A stretch of 64,000 nt of DNA from Symbiodinium kawagutii (lineage: Eukaryota; Sar; Dinophyceae; Suessiales; Symbiodiniaceae): assembly GCA_009767595.1 (NCBI GenBank), contig VSDK01009018.1:266799-330798 (forward strand), given 5' to 3'. The position numbers and the translations under genes are program-made. Shown one piece after another: positions 31,901 to 38,530 of the stretch. Within the stretch, counting starts at the first letter, position 1. Each line of letters begins with the position of its first letter. Under the pieces are notes generated by a model, which was not told the DNA's origin, did not search any database, and saw nothing but the letters and a program-made list of their open reading frames with translations.

Positions 31901-34460
31901 CACTGATAGGTCAGTTCGACGTGATCCGCTGGGGTCCGTCTCTCCCGTAACTCTGCTGGCAATGGCAATGTTGCCACGTCAATGTCAATCGGTTGGACTG
32001 CATCGATCTTTGCGATGAGTCGATCAAAATCCTCACAGGGAAAGCCAGGAGCAAAGGCAACGACGTTGCTTGTCGTTCCAAACCCCTGGGTATTAAAAAA
32101 AGAGAATTTCAAAGGGTTGAATCTCTTAAGTTATCTTAGGTTGTCGTTTTTGGGAGTTCGCTATATCGTTTTACAGGCCCCAGCACTATTTCCTGATCAA
32201 ATTCCAGCCAGCTAAAAAAGTTAAATGCGGAGAGTTTGGCCTTTCTCTCACGTAAAACCACCGCGAAAATGACAACGAAACGACGACACAGCAGCACAGG
32301 AGCGTCCTGAAAGAGTTCGTTCCAGTCGTCATAATTGGCAGCGTCTGGGGGCAAGTAGCGATCGAAACCGTCCTTCATTTTGAAGGGCGCCTGATAGTGC
32401 TCATCAAAGACCACCTTGTAGATGGGCCGCACGATGTCCACCAAAAAGGCATGGCTGCTGCCCGTGGGTCCCGCATCAGCATTGCGTACGATCGCTGCTT
32501 TGTCACCTCTTTGAAAATGCTCCGCAGGCTCTTCAGTTTCCAGCATGATATGGGTGATGAAATATAACACTTCCGGCATAAAACGCAGGTTCGCTGCTTC
32601 TCCCCAAACCAGCAGAAACATCGCCACCTCCTCCAGGTATCGGCCTCCTTCAGGATTGCTACACCACTCATAGCGTTTCACGGGGTCCTTTCGAGCTGCT
32701 CGGAACTGCTTCCGCCACACCCGGAAGCTCTGCAACAAGTCGTTGCGGAGCCTCGATGAGAACACTGGGAGGGGTGATTCTTCGTTGGTGACAGGAAATG
32801 GTGAATTTCATTGGCCATGGTCAGTGATGGGTAACGATGGCTGGTTCAAAACTGTTGGCTAGCTTCTGGCAAACCAATCTGGCGAGCTGGAAACCACCAT
32901 TCTGAATAGGTAAAGTACAAGTGGCGTGGGTTTCCCAGCTTGCCCCTTAGTTTACCACAGGGCCATTATGGTCAAGGAGAGGGAATCGCAAGTACAGAAA
33001 CTTGAGGGTGCCTTGGGGCGGACTGCAATCAGCGAGGTGAGCTGAGGGGATTGGGATGGATTGGGCACAGGATATTTGTACAAGAAAGCCAGGTTTCAAT
33101 GGTTTCAATGGTATCAGTGGAAGTCTTGAACATACCAAAAGCTTAGCCTTTCACGGTGTGGATATGTCTGGATGCTATCGGTAGATTTCCTAATATCCTC
33201 AAAGCCCAAGGGAAGTCAAACGTTCGGCCGTCTCTGTGGGCCGTGTCTTGAGGTGCCAAACACATCCAAGCCTCATGGGTAAACCTCCCATCTCGCAGCT
33301 CACATGTGCACAAAGTGCAAGGATGAATAGTAGTCATGGATGATTCAGTGTCAGGGAAATCAGCCATGAAGTTCATGACTACTGCTTGGGAATGATGCTT
33401 ATGCTGGACGTCCGTGATGGTCTGATCATGGTTCCCAGTGGTTTGTACTGGTAAGCATGATGGCTCCGAAACGGGTGAAGCAAGTATTGACTATTTTTTT
33501 CATGTTCATGATTAGTATAGCTTCAAAACTTCAGGTGTTATAGGCATCACTACCCTTAAACATCTGATGATTTCCAATGCGCTGGGTGGTAAATGCTCAA
33601 CCGCCCGCCCAGGAGATGGTGACTGGCCAGCTCCAGTGAAGTTGAGCGGCTCCGCCAATGCGTTGGGGAGCAGGTGCCTCTCGTCCCAAACCCGAATCTC
33701 GTTCTGCTTGCGGTCGCAATACACGGAGACATGGCTTCGCCAAAGCGAAAGAAAATGTTCGTACTGGTTCTGCACAGAATCCAGCTGAAAGTCAAAGGCC
33801 ACCTGCATGTCAACAAAGCATTTCACTGAAAGATTTTTCCAAAGATCTGCATTTTCCAGGGTCTTCAAGGAACGTTTGTCCCAAATGTTCTCCAGCTTCT
33901 GTTGCAGCGTCACTGCATCATTGTTCCTTGGAACCGCATGACCGGTCTCAGGTGCACCATCCTCAACTGATTCCACGTGCATGAGACGGGGAGCGAAGAA
34001 GGAGTTTCTGCAGCAGTTGCGGCAGCAGCCTTCGCAACGGCAACACTTGGCCAAGGCTGGGACCATAAAGGCCACCACGAGGACAATGATCAAAGGCAAG
34101 GCATGACCCATTTTGGATTTGGGCGGATTCACACAGTAAGGTGGGCCTGCCACATTGCAACATTCCCGGTGCTGCATCAACACATCGCCCCAGGCACAAC
34201 ATGCGAGTGCTGCTCGTTGAGTGAGATCACTGCTATTCGTGGCCTGTTCACACATGAGACGGGCCGATTTCAGTCGCACTTCCCACAACGAGTTCACCTT
34301 CTGGCCATAGAGCTGTGCTAATCGGGTGTAGTTCTCCCCGGCCTCGGTGATGCGTCGGCAGTTCCACTCCTTGAGATTGATCAAGGCGTCATCACTGGCA
34401 TCCTCTGGAGGCCCACAACTGCAAGAGGCCGCAGTCACAAAGGAACCAATGCTGCTCAAC
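10380..34460 (-). CDS. 1,3-beta-glucan synthase (FKS/callose synthase family), multi-exon
   Basis: FKS-type synthases are integral membrane enzymes that polymerise UDP-glucose into 1,3-beta-glucan (GT48 family). In protein order the window shows: a Cys-rich ectodomain with a membrane anchor; an FKS1 N-terminal domain ([21 protein letters not shown]); membrane segments around ELHSWWGVW and [12 protein letters not shown]; the ADTQYWF segment; and a cytosolic catalytic region. The catalytic landmarks are [76 protein letters not shown] and [10 protein letters not shown]-terminal membrane segments follow ([22 protein letters not shown]), then a repeat-rich tail. The landmarks resemble fungal FKS1 as much as plant callose synthases. 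Most junctions were placed by homology and reading-frame phase; donors are GT, GC or GA. The assembled protein would be near 2,000 residues. Segments between about 24.5 and 27.3 kb and the true start codon remain unresolved. No disabling lesion was seen in resolved exons. Confidence 0.9.
10401..10745. repeat. In-frame 99-bp tandem repeat in the last exon
   Basis: The word CGGCATCATCTCTAATGCTG recurs at 10401, 10500 and 10599, giving an exact 99-base period, followed by shorter GAGCTGCAGGAGGTCTTTC units to about 10745. All units keep the minus-strand reading frame. Confidence 0.9.
11210..11468 (-). CDS. Glucan synthase exon: penultimate membrane segments
   Basis: After CGCCAG|GTACAC the frame encodes [20 protein letters not shown], then hydrophobic [16 protein letters not shown] and [20 protein letters not shown]. 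It follows the FNPYQF exon in phase 0 and lies where the last membrane helices belong. A donor CACAGTAG|GTCAAG near 11233 is possible; the exact end is uncertain. Confidence 0.7.
11668..11929 (-). CDS. Glucan synthase exon: [10 protein letters not shown] motif
   Basis: The exon runs from CACGTGAG|GTGGTT to a GC donor CAGAAG|GCCGCT. It encodes [24 protein letters not shown], then [13 protein letters not shown]. The family block is W----WLFAPF-FNP--F-W---V-DW-DW--W. Confidence 0.9.
12004..12125. repeat. AACAACCAGC tandem repeat
   Basis: There are about ten imperfect copies of a 10-base AACAACCAGC/AACAACCAAC unit. The repeat lies in the glucan synthase intron between the exons ending at 12232 and starting at 11929. 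Confidence 0.85.
12232..12341 (-). CDS. Glucan synthase exon: membrane segment
   Basis: The exon runs from GGGCAG|AGTTTG to CAGCGCG|GTGGTC and encodes [20 protein letters not shown], then [17 protein letters not shown]. It matches the LYSRSHFVKG-E--LLLI block that follows ATGRG in family members. Phases fit the exons on both sides. Confidence 0.8.
12776..12883. mobile_element. MITE-like inverted-repeat element (family 1), intronic
   Basis: The left end GGTGGTTTCTTAAAAAAGGG and right end CCCCAAACTGACTTGAGAAA plus CCACC form terminal inverted repeats of about 12-14 bases around an AT-rich core. It lies 20 bases inside the donor side of a glucan synthase intron. Confidence 0.6.
12903..13037 (-). 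CDS. Glucan synthase exon: [11 protein letters not shown] motif
   Basis: The exon runs from ACTGAG|GTCACG to GACTTC|GTTGGG and encodes [20 protein letters not shown], then [18 protein letters not shown]. The motif is the family's GGA-Y-ATGRGF. The residues after it, rich in Lys/Glu/Val, replace the usual R---F---Y--Y segment and look like a short lineage-specific insert. Confidence 0.88.
13038..14526. other. Glucan synthase intron
   Basis: About 1.5 kb separates the TNE exon from the VTLGGAKY exon. It is AT-rich and no exon is needed here, since the flanking exons join exactly. The nine bases TGAGGTCAC occur at both splice boundaries as a direct repeat. Confidence 0.8.
14527..14963 (-). CDS. 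Glucan synthase exon: C-terminal transmembrane block
   Basis: The exon runs from TTGCAAG|GATCAA to AATGAG|GTCACT (GT donor). It encodes several hydrophobic segments ([51 protein letters not shown]) and ends VIGVFITNE, ahead of the GGAKY motif in the next exon. Phase 2-in and phase 0-out are consistent. Confidence 0.88.
15187..15329 (-). CDS. Glucan synthase exon: DLGFNSI and FLTFYYAHV motifs
   Basis: The exon runs from TGCCAG|GGATCTG to a GC donor CACGTAG|GCGGAA. It encodes [37 protein letters not shown] and LTFYYAHV. This aligns closely with the fungal FKS1 order [35 protein letters not shown]. Confidence 0.92.
15702..15821. mobile_element. MITE-like inverted-repeat element (family 2)
   Basis: The 14-base perfect terminal inverted repeat ACAAGGTGGGCCCC flanks a core of about 90 bases without coding capacity. 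Its termini differ from family 1, so it is probably a separate small non-autonomous element. Confidence 0.65.
16243..16303. repeat. (CT)n and (TCTAG)n microsatellite
   Basis: An uninterrupted CTCTCT run is followed by four TCTAG units inside the intron between the KGR and DLGF exons. Confidence 0.9.
16555..16640 (-). CDS. Glucan synthase exon: [12 protein letters not shown] motif
   Basis: The exon runs from CTCCAG|GACATT to a GC donor GGGAAG|GCCAGG and encodes [20 protein letters not shown] and EYLHVAKGR. This matches EDIYAG-N--LRGG----EY-Q-GKGRD of the family. Reading past the donor meets a stop (TAG); the GC donor avoids it and restores KGRDLGF at the next exon. Confidence 0.9.
16897..16956 (-). 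CDS. Glucan synthase micro-exon: GGISKGTK motif
   Basis: This 60-base exon lies between CCGTAAG|GAGTTC and TCGGAG|GAGGGA (GA donor). Its 20 codons include [13 protein letters not shown] and LNLSE, matching the family block TRGGVSKA-KG--LSEDIYAG. It joins both neighbours in phase 0. Confidence 0.88.
16957..18435. other. Glucan synthase intron with GA donor
   Basis: It begins GACACC and ends CCGTAAG. The exons on both sides join exactly as MMNK plus EFMIQQ. It contains a short run of four ACGGCTGCCA units at about 17889-17930 and no exon candidate. Confidence 0.8.
18436..18612 (-). CDS. Glucan synthase exon: GRMHYGHPD motif
   Basis: The exon runs from TTGTAG|TCCATT to a GA donor AACAAG|GACACC, 59 codons. 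It encodes [20 protein letters not shown] and [12 protein letters not shown], then [14 protein letters not shown], the most conserved FKS signature region. The GA donor joins MMNK to EFMIQQGG exactly as in homologues. Confidence 0.9.
18790..19220 (-). CDS. Glucan synthase exon: QNxAI / FTRG catalytic motif
   Basis: After CGTTCAG|GCTACC the frame begins [13 protein letters not shown] and passes through a charged region ([17 protein letters not shown]). It then reaches [18 protein letters not shown] and [20 protein letters not shown], then [13 protein letters not shown]. In FKS proteins this is the LPG-P-LG-GK-ENQNHAI-FTRGE-LQTIDMNQD-Y block. The histidine usually found in QNHA is threonine here, and DMNQD is DCNQG. 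The 3' limit is not fixed. Confidence 0.88.
19986..20123 (-). CDS. Glucan synthase exon: coiled-coil insertion in the catalytic region
   Basis: The exon runs from GCCCCAG|ATACAG to CTTGCT|GTGGGA, 46 codons in phase 0. It encodes a charged heptad-like stretch ([35 protein letters not shown]) followed by [10 protein letters not shown]. It lies between the RVAYIDE-like and QNxAI motifs, where typical family members have a short variable loop. Confidence 0.65.
20268..21026 (-). CDS. Glucan synthase exon: start of the catalytic (GT48) region
   Basis: The exon runs from TTCCAG|CGGATC to a GC donor GACAAG|GCCATT and is 253 codons in phase 0. It encodes [13 protein letters not shown] and [20 protein letters not shown], matching the family block RR--FF-NSL-M-MP----V--M--FSVLTPYY. 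It continues with [19 protein letters not shown] (family RGQTL-RTVRGMMYY), [13 protein letters not shown], and [12 protein letters not shown], the counterpart of P-LRVAYIDE. This is the best single exon for identifying the gene. Confidence 0.92.
21110..21210. mobile_element. MITE-like inverted-repeat element (family 1), intronic
   Basis: The left end GGTGTTTTCTCAAAATTAG and right end GGGCCCTGTATTTTGAGAAA plus CCACC are imperfect inverted repeats. The core contains AATATTAATCAATCAATATT, itself nearly palindromic. Confidence 0.6.
21603..22440. repeat. CTCTAAT / CTCATCTC minisatellite with higher-order period
   Basis: The pyrimidine-rich strand is built from 5-10-base words (CTCTAAT, CTCATCTC, CTCTAAGCTC). 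These words form a longer block of roughly 145 bases, containing TCTAAGCTCC, TCTAATTTCC, TCTCCGCTAA and TCCTGTAATC in fixed order, and the block recurs about six times almost unchanged. Confidence 0.9.
22335..23458. repeat. Tandem duplication of a 562-bp block
   Basis: Copy 1 (about 22335-22896) and copy 2 (22897-23458) both run from minisatellite DNA through GCCGCATGCCGCTAGC, ACCATACAACCTTTAACC and GTGCATGCTGCTAACC to CCGGAGACGTAA. They differ by a few substitutions and by about 26 bases missing from copy 2. Confidence 0.85.
23459..23695. repeat. Palindromic satellite, period about 84 bp
   Basis: The unit contains GATATTTACCACGTTTTTGC and, about 15 bases later, AAAAAACGCTGTAAATACC. These arms are near reverse complements, so each unit can fold into a hairpin with GCATCGTTGCGTTC as the loop. 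Nearly three units are visible before the gap interrupts the array. Confidence 0.8.
23696..24067. other. Assembly gap
   Basis: A run of 372 undetermined bases directly continues the 84-bp palindromic satellite. The gap is probably an unresolved extension of that array, and its stated size may not be the real size. Confidence 0.98.
24550..24835 (-). CDS. Candidate glucan synthase linker exon
   Basis: Two overlapping minus-strand frames are open here; one contains [20 protein letters not shown], the other [20 protein letters not shown] followed by [15 protein letters not shown]. The second has the amphipathic character expected of the linker before the catalytic block. Neither can be chosen firmly and no clean splice sites were matched. 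Confidence 0.3.
25126..25194. mobile_element. Short family-1 inverted-repeat element, intronic
   Basis: The ends GGGTTTCTCAAAAAAGAGG and CCCTATTTTGAGAAACC are inverted repeats. At about 68 bases it is the shortest copy and may be internally deleted. Confidence 0.5.
25212..25391 (-). CDS. Glucan synthase exon: helical linker before the catalytic domain
   Basis: After the acceptor CACCAG|GTCTGTG the frame reads [19 protein letters not shown] and then [19 protein letters not shown]. The first part resembles the A---CYE----ILE helix that precedes the catalytic domain in callose synthases, and its position in gene order fits. The donor is not resolved. Confidence 0.5.
25771..26196. repeat. (CCATCCTT)n / (CCTT)n microsatellite array
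   Basis: About 425 bases of CCATCCTT, CCTTCCTT and CCGTCCTT words lie in a glucan synthase intron. All six frames are open because the repeat lacks stop codons, so the apparent reading frames ([15 protein letters not shown]) are not evidence of protein. Confidence 0.97.
26384..26692 (-). CDS. Unassigned open frame with one hydrophobic segment
   Basis: This frame of about 100 codons includes [17 protein letters not shown] and a hydrophobic run around [19 protein letters not shown]. It sits in the region where the helical linker of the glucan synthase is expected, but it does not resemble that linker. It may be a chance frame or an intronic passenger. The alternative frame is also open across this GC-rich stretch. 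Confidence 0.15.
   Translation of the reverse strand: MGRCEVLCSFAAMTGASCKTWRCAECQRDLGEMFYRDVLLCATWTCSSTLCIVAGATFCVYRYRSQQRYAAYTASESPVAGSVAHRVTERGRPKMPAAGAKP
27130..27300 (-). CDS. Glucan synthase exon: ADTQYWF transmembrane motif
   Basis: It encodes [21 protein letters not shown] and then [18 protein letters not shown]. This matches the conserved family segment with WAP-----Y--DTQIWY followed by a membrane helix and LGEIR. An acceptor CCTCAG|GACATG at 27284 is possible, but the frame is also open upstream. The donor was not determined. Confidence 0.75.
27647..27845 (-). CDS. Glucan synthase exon: membrane segment before the ADTQ motif
   Basis: The open segment encodes [38 protein letters not shown] and [13 protein letters not shown], then reaches a donor GCTG|GTGGGTG. 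Its position between the KFWFG and ADTQYWF exons, plus its hydrophobic stretch, supports membership. The 5' limit is not resolved. Confidence 0.55.
28024..28210. mobile_element. Family-1 element within a larger imperfect palindrome
   Basis: The ends AGGTTTCTTGGAGTCC and GGAGTCCCCTATAACTTGAG (to about 28124) match family 1. In addition, GGATGGTTTTATTACTAATG near 28046 is mirrored by TAGGAATAAAACCATCC near 28193, so a second, diverged inverted copy may be nested or adjacent. Confidence 0.5.
28765..29032 (-). CDS. Glucan synthase exon: transmembrane segments with KFWFG motif
   Basis: The exon starts at CTTCAG|GTGTTG and encodes [39 protein letters not shown] and [19 protein letters not shown]. 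The last corresponds to the FW-LVL--KF-FSY region of callose synthases. The end is assigned to a GC donor (GGCAAAG|GCGGGC), but the next acceptor was not matched in phase, so the 3' limit is tentative. Confidence 0.8.
29088..29230. repeat. (AACCAACC)n microsatellite
   Basis: A run of AACCAACC and AACCCAACC words lies immediately left of an exon acceptor region, in the intron between the exons ending at 29307 and starting at 29032. The open frames here ([15 protein letters not shown]) are repeat products. Confidence 0.95.
29307..29476 (-). CDS. Glucan synthase exon: transmembrane segments
   Basis: The exon runs from CTGCCAG|GAGGTT to CTGTCAG|GTGCCA (GT donor). It encodes a strongly hydrophobic stretch ([20 protein letters not shown]) followed by [17 protein letters not shown]. 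Phase 1 in and phase 0 out agree with both neighbours. Confidence 0.75.
29477..31817. other. Glucan synthase intron (about 2.3 kb)
   Basis: It starts GTGGGA and ends CTGCCAG. It contains degenerate ACATTGCA words at 30330-30620, a (GATG)n/(GGAC)n microsatellite at 31214-31366, and GTACCTCCAAATCATCC near 29653, which resembles one end of a family-1 element. No exon candidate was seen. Confidence 0.7.
31214..31366. repeat. (GGAT)n, (GGAC)n and (GATA)n microsatellite
   Basis: Consecutive GGAT, GGAC/GGAG, GACA and GATA tetranucleotide runs lie within an intron. Confidence 0.95.
31818..32085 (-). CDS. Glucan synthase exon: FKS1 domain end and first membrane region
   Basis: The exon runs from ACCCAG|GGGTTTGG to the GT donor GGGCAG|GTGGGA. 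It encodes [22 protein letters not shown] and [14 protein letters not shown], which align with the conserved KT-E-R--LH segment before the first transmembrane block of the family. Its 268 bases leave phase 1, which matches the next exon. Confidence 0.85.
32307..32764 (-). CDS. Glucan synthase exon: FKS1 N-terminal domain core
   Basis: The exon runs from the acceptor TCCCAG|TGTTCTC to a GA donor CTTTCAG|GACGCT. It encodes the family hallmark [16 protein letters not shown], then [11 protein letters not shown] and [10 protein letters not shown], in the order seen in FKS/callose synthases. Use of the GA donor joins NELFQ to the next exon in phase 0. Confidence 0.88.
32765..33569. other. Glucan synthase intron (about 0.8 kb)
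   Basis: No repeat stands out. A minus-strand open frame at 33143-33376 (containing [17 protein letters not shown]) has exon-like composition, but it has no counterpart in FKS proteins and no matched splice sites. Confidence 0.5.
33570..34460 (-). CDS. Glucan synthase exon: Cys-rich ectodomain, membrane anchor, start of FKS1 domain
   Basis: The exon opens after CCCAG|GTTGAGC. Its single uninterrupted frame encodes, in order: a Cys-rich region ([35 protein letters not shown]) with sequons NYT and NSS; a hydrophobic anchor ([18 protein letters not shown]); a dense CC-motif juxtamembrane stretch ([14 protein letters not shown]); and then the beginning of the FKS1 N-terminal domain ([19 protein letters not shown]). 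Because the ectodomain and the enzyme part share one exon and frame, the fusion is not an artefact of exon joining. The downstream donor is not certain; ATCA|GATGTT would keep frame with the next exon. Confidence 0.8.
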
Positions 34461-34688
34461 CTGGGCTGAGACTGTCAACTGCGACTGAGTGGTTGGCGAT
34501 AACAGAATGATTCAGAATGATGGAAACAAAATAGCAACAAACAAATCAAAAAAATTATGGAAAGATTCCGAATAAACCATGAAATCTTAAACAGAAACAT
34601 GGATTGAAATGTTCAAATCAATCTTAACCAACATCAGAAACTATAAATCTTAACAAACATGATTCTCTCCATTTCCTTTGGTCACCAT

Positions 34689-34870
34689 CAATAAATCTCT
34701 TTGGATTTCTGGATTTCTTCTCCAAGCCGCTGAAGGTCATCGATAGCGAGCTCCGGACGCTGATGTCCAGCCGCCAGCGGCAGGGTTCCCCAGTCGTCAT
34801 CGTTGGACGTGCCCCGCTCCGCAGCGGTAGCGTCACCACGCAACTTGAGCCGCGGGCGAAAGGCGGCTGC
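34689..34870 (-). CDS. Candidate 5' exon of the glucan synthase gene
   Basis: A GC-rich open segment follows an AAGCAG acceptor-like site and encodes a hydrophilic stretch containing RGDATAAERGTSNDDDWG and ELAIDDLQRLGEE. Its composition resembles the accepted exons and differs from the surrounding AT-rich DNA. A GC donor (CAGCG|GCTTGG) would join in frame to the exon starting at 34460. There is no homology support, and it could instead be untranslated. Confidence 0.35.
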
Positions 34871-35117
34871 TTGGTGGTGAAGGCTTGGTTGATGGTTGGT
34901 TGATGAATTCGTGACTGGAAGCAATGAAATGGTTCGTAATGATGGCCAATGAAATGGTCAAGGGTATAGTTGGTTTGATGAATTCGTGACTGGCAACAAT
35001 GATCGATGGCTATCATCACTGGCATCCATTCATGGCAACCATGTTTCATGGTTTGTTTTATGATGGCCAATAACATTGATAACAGGCTATGCTTAAGAAT
35101 GATGGTGAATGGTGAAC

Positions 35118-35280
35118 AGTAAAACTTCTTCATGATCGTTGCTTGCTGTCCCTGTGCCCCTGCTGCACAAAGAGTGGACATCTGAGGACCGCGCCTGATG
35201 CAGCAGTTGCTGGTGAGTCTCCCTGGCAGCGTCAGATGGCTCGCAGCTCAGGTTGCTGTTGCTTGGAGTTCTGGAGATGA
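35118..35280 (-). CDS. Candidate more distal 5' exon
   Basis: An open, GC-rich, Ser-rich segment includes LSCEPSDAARETHQQLL and SDVHSLCSRGTGTASND. It lies upstream of the preceding candidate exon on the same strand. It contains no ATG of its own, so if real the start codon is further upstream. No family was recognised. Confidence 0.22.
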
Positions 35281-35839
35281 TTTGCACCGATTAGATGACT
35301 GATTATTCTGAATGCTTGTTAGCTTATCACTGGTACTTGTTTGGTTGTAGTATCAAAGATTGAACAGCACTATTTCAATCTATTTTAGAACACTACTTAG
35401 GTCGCTGTTGACGAATGTTTGTTGTCGGTAGCAATCCGATCATCATTGAGAATCGCCAAACTCACCAACGAGCATCGGAATTCCCTGCATTGTCCCTCCG
35501 GGGTGGCCAACAACTGTCTCTCGGTATAAACAAAGCCCAACCGATGTGGTTCCGTGAGCCAACAGCCAATCAAGAGTGGAACAGGCATTCACAACCAGCC
35601 CGTCATCGGTGGTTCAATCCTACAACCACTGACCCTGACCGGTCGGGGCCAGTGTCAACCTACCACCGTCCCGGTGTAATCAGTGGCCACTGGCCCTAAC
35701 CTGTTGCCAACCACTTGCCTTCCATGGGTCTCCTGGGCGCCGGGCTTGGTGGAAAGCACCACTTCTTCCATTGACAGTAAAGCATCCGGACCAGTGACAG
35801 GTTCCCAAAGTCTTGTCATCGTCAAGCTTTTTCTGTTCA

Positions 35840-36020
35840 TGGAAAAACTTGGGAACCATTGTTGAACTTGACGATGTTGAACGGACATTGTTGACCAACA
35901 ATGGTGGAAACTTGAAGATATAAGATATTGAACAAACATTTTGACCAACAATGGTGGAACCGTCGAGTTTGGGAACCATTGTTTTTGGGAACCATTGTTG
36001 AACTTGACATTGTCGAGGGT
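35840..36020. repeat. Short direct/inverted repeat cluster
   Basis: GGAACCATTGTT occurs several times and its reverse-complement-like partner AACAATGGTGGAA occurs in between, giving multiple possible hairpins within about 180 bases. Confidence 0.6.
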
Positions 36021-37733
36021 TCATTGATTTTCTGGTTCAAATTCATAGCACCATCAAGTTTTCCAGAAGATGTCTCGTTGCTGATGATGCTCGGGGAAGT
36101 CATTCTTACCAATCCTAAGAGCAAGAATAAACCAACAACTTCTACAAATTGGTAATAACTCCTTGTAGAAGTTGTGGCTCCACAAACATGTGGCAGACGG
36201 ACTCTTCGTTGCCGAAATGGTCACTTTTCATCCAACCACCCCGTGCATCCAACCATCCCATGAGTTTCTGGCACCATGATGCACAGCGAAGAATAGCAGA
36301 CCAACAATACACTATACACCAAGCATAGCTAATGGCACAATTTGATCTTCATCATCTGAAGAGATCTGAAGGGATCTGACGAGCAATGATCCATGATGAA
36401 TCAATCAAATCTCAACACCTTGCTTGCGCACACCGTTGAGCTAAGAACATGGGATGCCATGTGATCATCTCCAAATGAAAGCAAACGTTTGGCATGGCGC
36501 CCCTGTTTTTGGGGAGTATTCCCTGAGAATTCCACAACTTCGTATCTTGCACCCTCCTTAGAAACTGAGTTGAGGGAACCCTGCATTTCCAGGTTCATTG
36601 ATAACATGCACCACGTTTCGCACGTTTAAGCGTAGGAACCACAAAACCAAAAACCGAAACCAACGTGCATCCAACGTGCCATGCTGCAGAGCTATATCCT
36701 TTAAAGGGAAACACCGATTTTCGCAATTGACATGTTCATGTTATTGACTAACCAAGACGCAAGGATCACCATTACACCGTTCCTTTCCAACGGCCGGCAC
36801 GTGCTGCGAGCACCTGTAGTTGGACACCGCCCTGGCACTAGGACCTGGCTCAACTTGAAGTTGCAGTTTGAATCAAGGGGAGAAGTTGACGAATTCCCAA
36901 GTTGCAGGACGAAGGAAATACCAAACGCATGCATCTACATGGAGTCATCTACATGCCAAGTCTGCAACACATCCACCGTTTTTGCTGGAGAAAGGCACAA
37001 ACATGCGCTGTTCATTGTATGATGAGCTGGGACTGACTTAAGGTTAGATATGGTTACGTCATGTATGGTCACGTTCAGTATAGAGGCGCGCGATTGCCAC
37101 GGCTTCTCCCAATCCAAGAACTGTGGCAAAACTTCTCGCAATCAAACACCAATCCCCAGTACATGCTTTTGGAACGGCTCCACGGTCAGTGGTCGATTTC
37201 AACCATTTCGTGAAACAATTTGAATCGTTCGCTGCTGTTCTCAAACTTTCGGTACTCGTGGGAGATTCCCTTTGTCTCGCTTTGCAGTGGGCCATTCCCT
37301 CGATGACCTGACAGAAGGAGATGGATGGTATCACTTAAGGATCCCCAAAATTGACCCTTTGCTAACCTGCTACCTCTTGGCTTCTGGCAGGGCAAGGGTT
37401 TGGTTGGGGACTAAATGCCTTGCAGATCCTTACAGAATCGTTACCTTCACGGTTTGGGTTTGGGGTTTTCATCTTCGCTGTCATTCTCACATCGGCAACC
37501 TGCAGGGTTGCGTGGTCGGCAGCGGAAAACCGCAGCCGGGAAACCCTACCTACAGGACATGAGAGAACTGGTGTGATTGCCAAGTGGTGCGCTTTTGAAG
37601 AGCCGCAGCTACTTCAAGTGGAAGATATCTTCAGTCCAAGGTGTCCAACAAAATGCTCGTGACTCAATTAGAAAGTCAAACTGTTCGGTCAAAAAGCGAC
37701 ACTCAAGTTTTGGGCGCCCCTCCTGAAGTTCTT

Positions 37734-38530
37734 TCATTCTTCAAGCTCCCGGAACTTCAAAAAGAAAAGTTCTTTGAAGTCAACATCTGCGGAGTTTGAA
37801 AGGGGCTCAGCATGTTCCTGCATCTCCGTCGGACAATCCTCTAGGTCCTCCTTGAAGATGAAGCATTTGATGGGATTCTCTTTGTTGTCGTCAGCAAAGG
37901 CAAAAACAGCAGGCGCATTGGCCGCTGTCTTCTTCAGGCAGTCTTGCCAGGTCTTGACTGGAACGAAGTCGACATATTGCGGGTGGCAGGCATCGTCAAT
38001 GTTTCCTGGTGCCAAGAAATGGGATCCCTTCGCATCTTGGCATGCATGTTGCCGCCATGCTTGCATGGCAGGAGTGCAGGAAGCTGTGGTCTTTTGATTG
38101 CACAGGTTGTTTCCTTGCCAACTTTGCAAGAAAGAAGGCTTCTTCTTCGTCTTCTTCTTCTTCACTTGATCCTGCTCCTCCGGCACCTTCTTCCAATACT
38201 CCTTTTCCAAACCTTCCTCTACGCTGAGAGGTTGCCAGCGAAGAAAGGTGTCGTCCACCTGCTGGTCTTCCACTGCCCATGCCAGCGGGCCCAAAATGGA
38301 TGCCACGCCTTTTGCCGTCCACCCCAGCCTCTCATTTTCGCCTACGTAGGAAGCAATGCCCATGTCCTTCGCAGGCAAGTCTTGCCGGGTGAAAGCAATG
38401 GCCGTCTTCTTCGGGAGGACGCTTTCGCACATCGCTTCACGCTCGGAGCCTTGCAGAATGTTTTGTTCCACGCAACATTCTGCTTGCCAGGACGACCTGG
38501 TCTCCGGAGGCATGAAGGGCCAAAGCATAC
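37734..38530 (-). CDS. Copy A exon 5: C-terminal module and stop
   Basis: Starting at CCAAG|GTATGC it encodes MLWPFMPPETRSSWQAECCV, SVLPKKTAIAF, LRWQPLSVEEGLEKEYWKKV, a Lys-rich run, SFLQSWQGNNLCNQKT, ACHPQYVDFVPVKTWQDCL and ends KFRELEE with TGA at 37734. The same stop position relative to the module is used in copy B. Confidence 0.82.

Larger units (their letters stand above)
34880..36690. other. Region between the glucan synthase 5' end and the tandem array
   Basis: It contains the candidate 5' exons near 35.1-35.28 kb and a cluster of short direct and inverted copies of GGGAACCATTGTTGAACTTG and TTGACCAACAATGGTGGAA at about 35840-36020. No promoter motif could be assigned; the transcription start of the glucan synthase should be in or near this interval. 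Confidence 0.5.
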
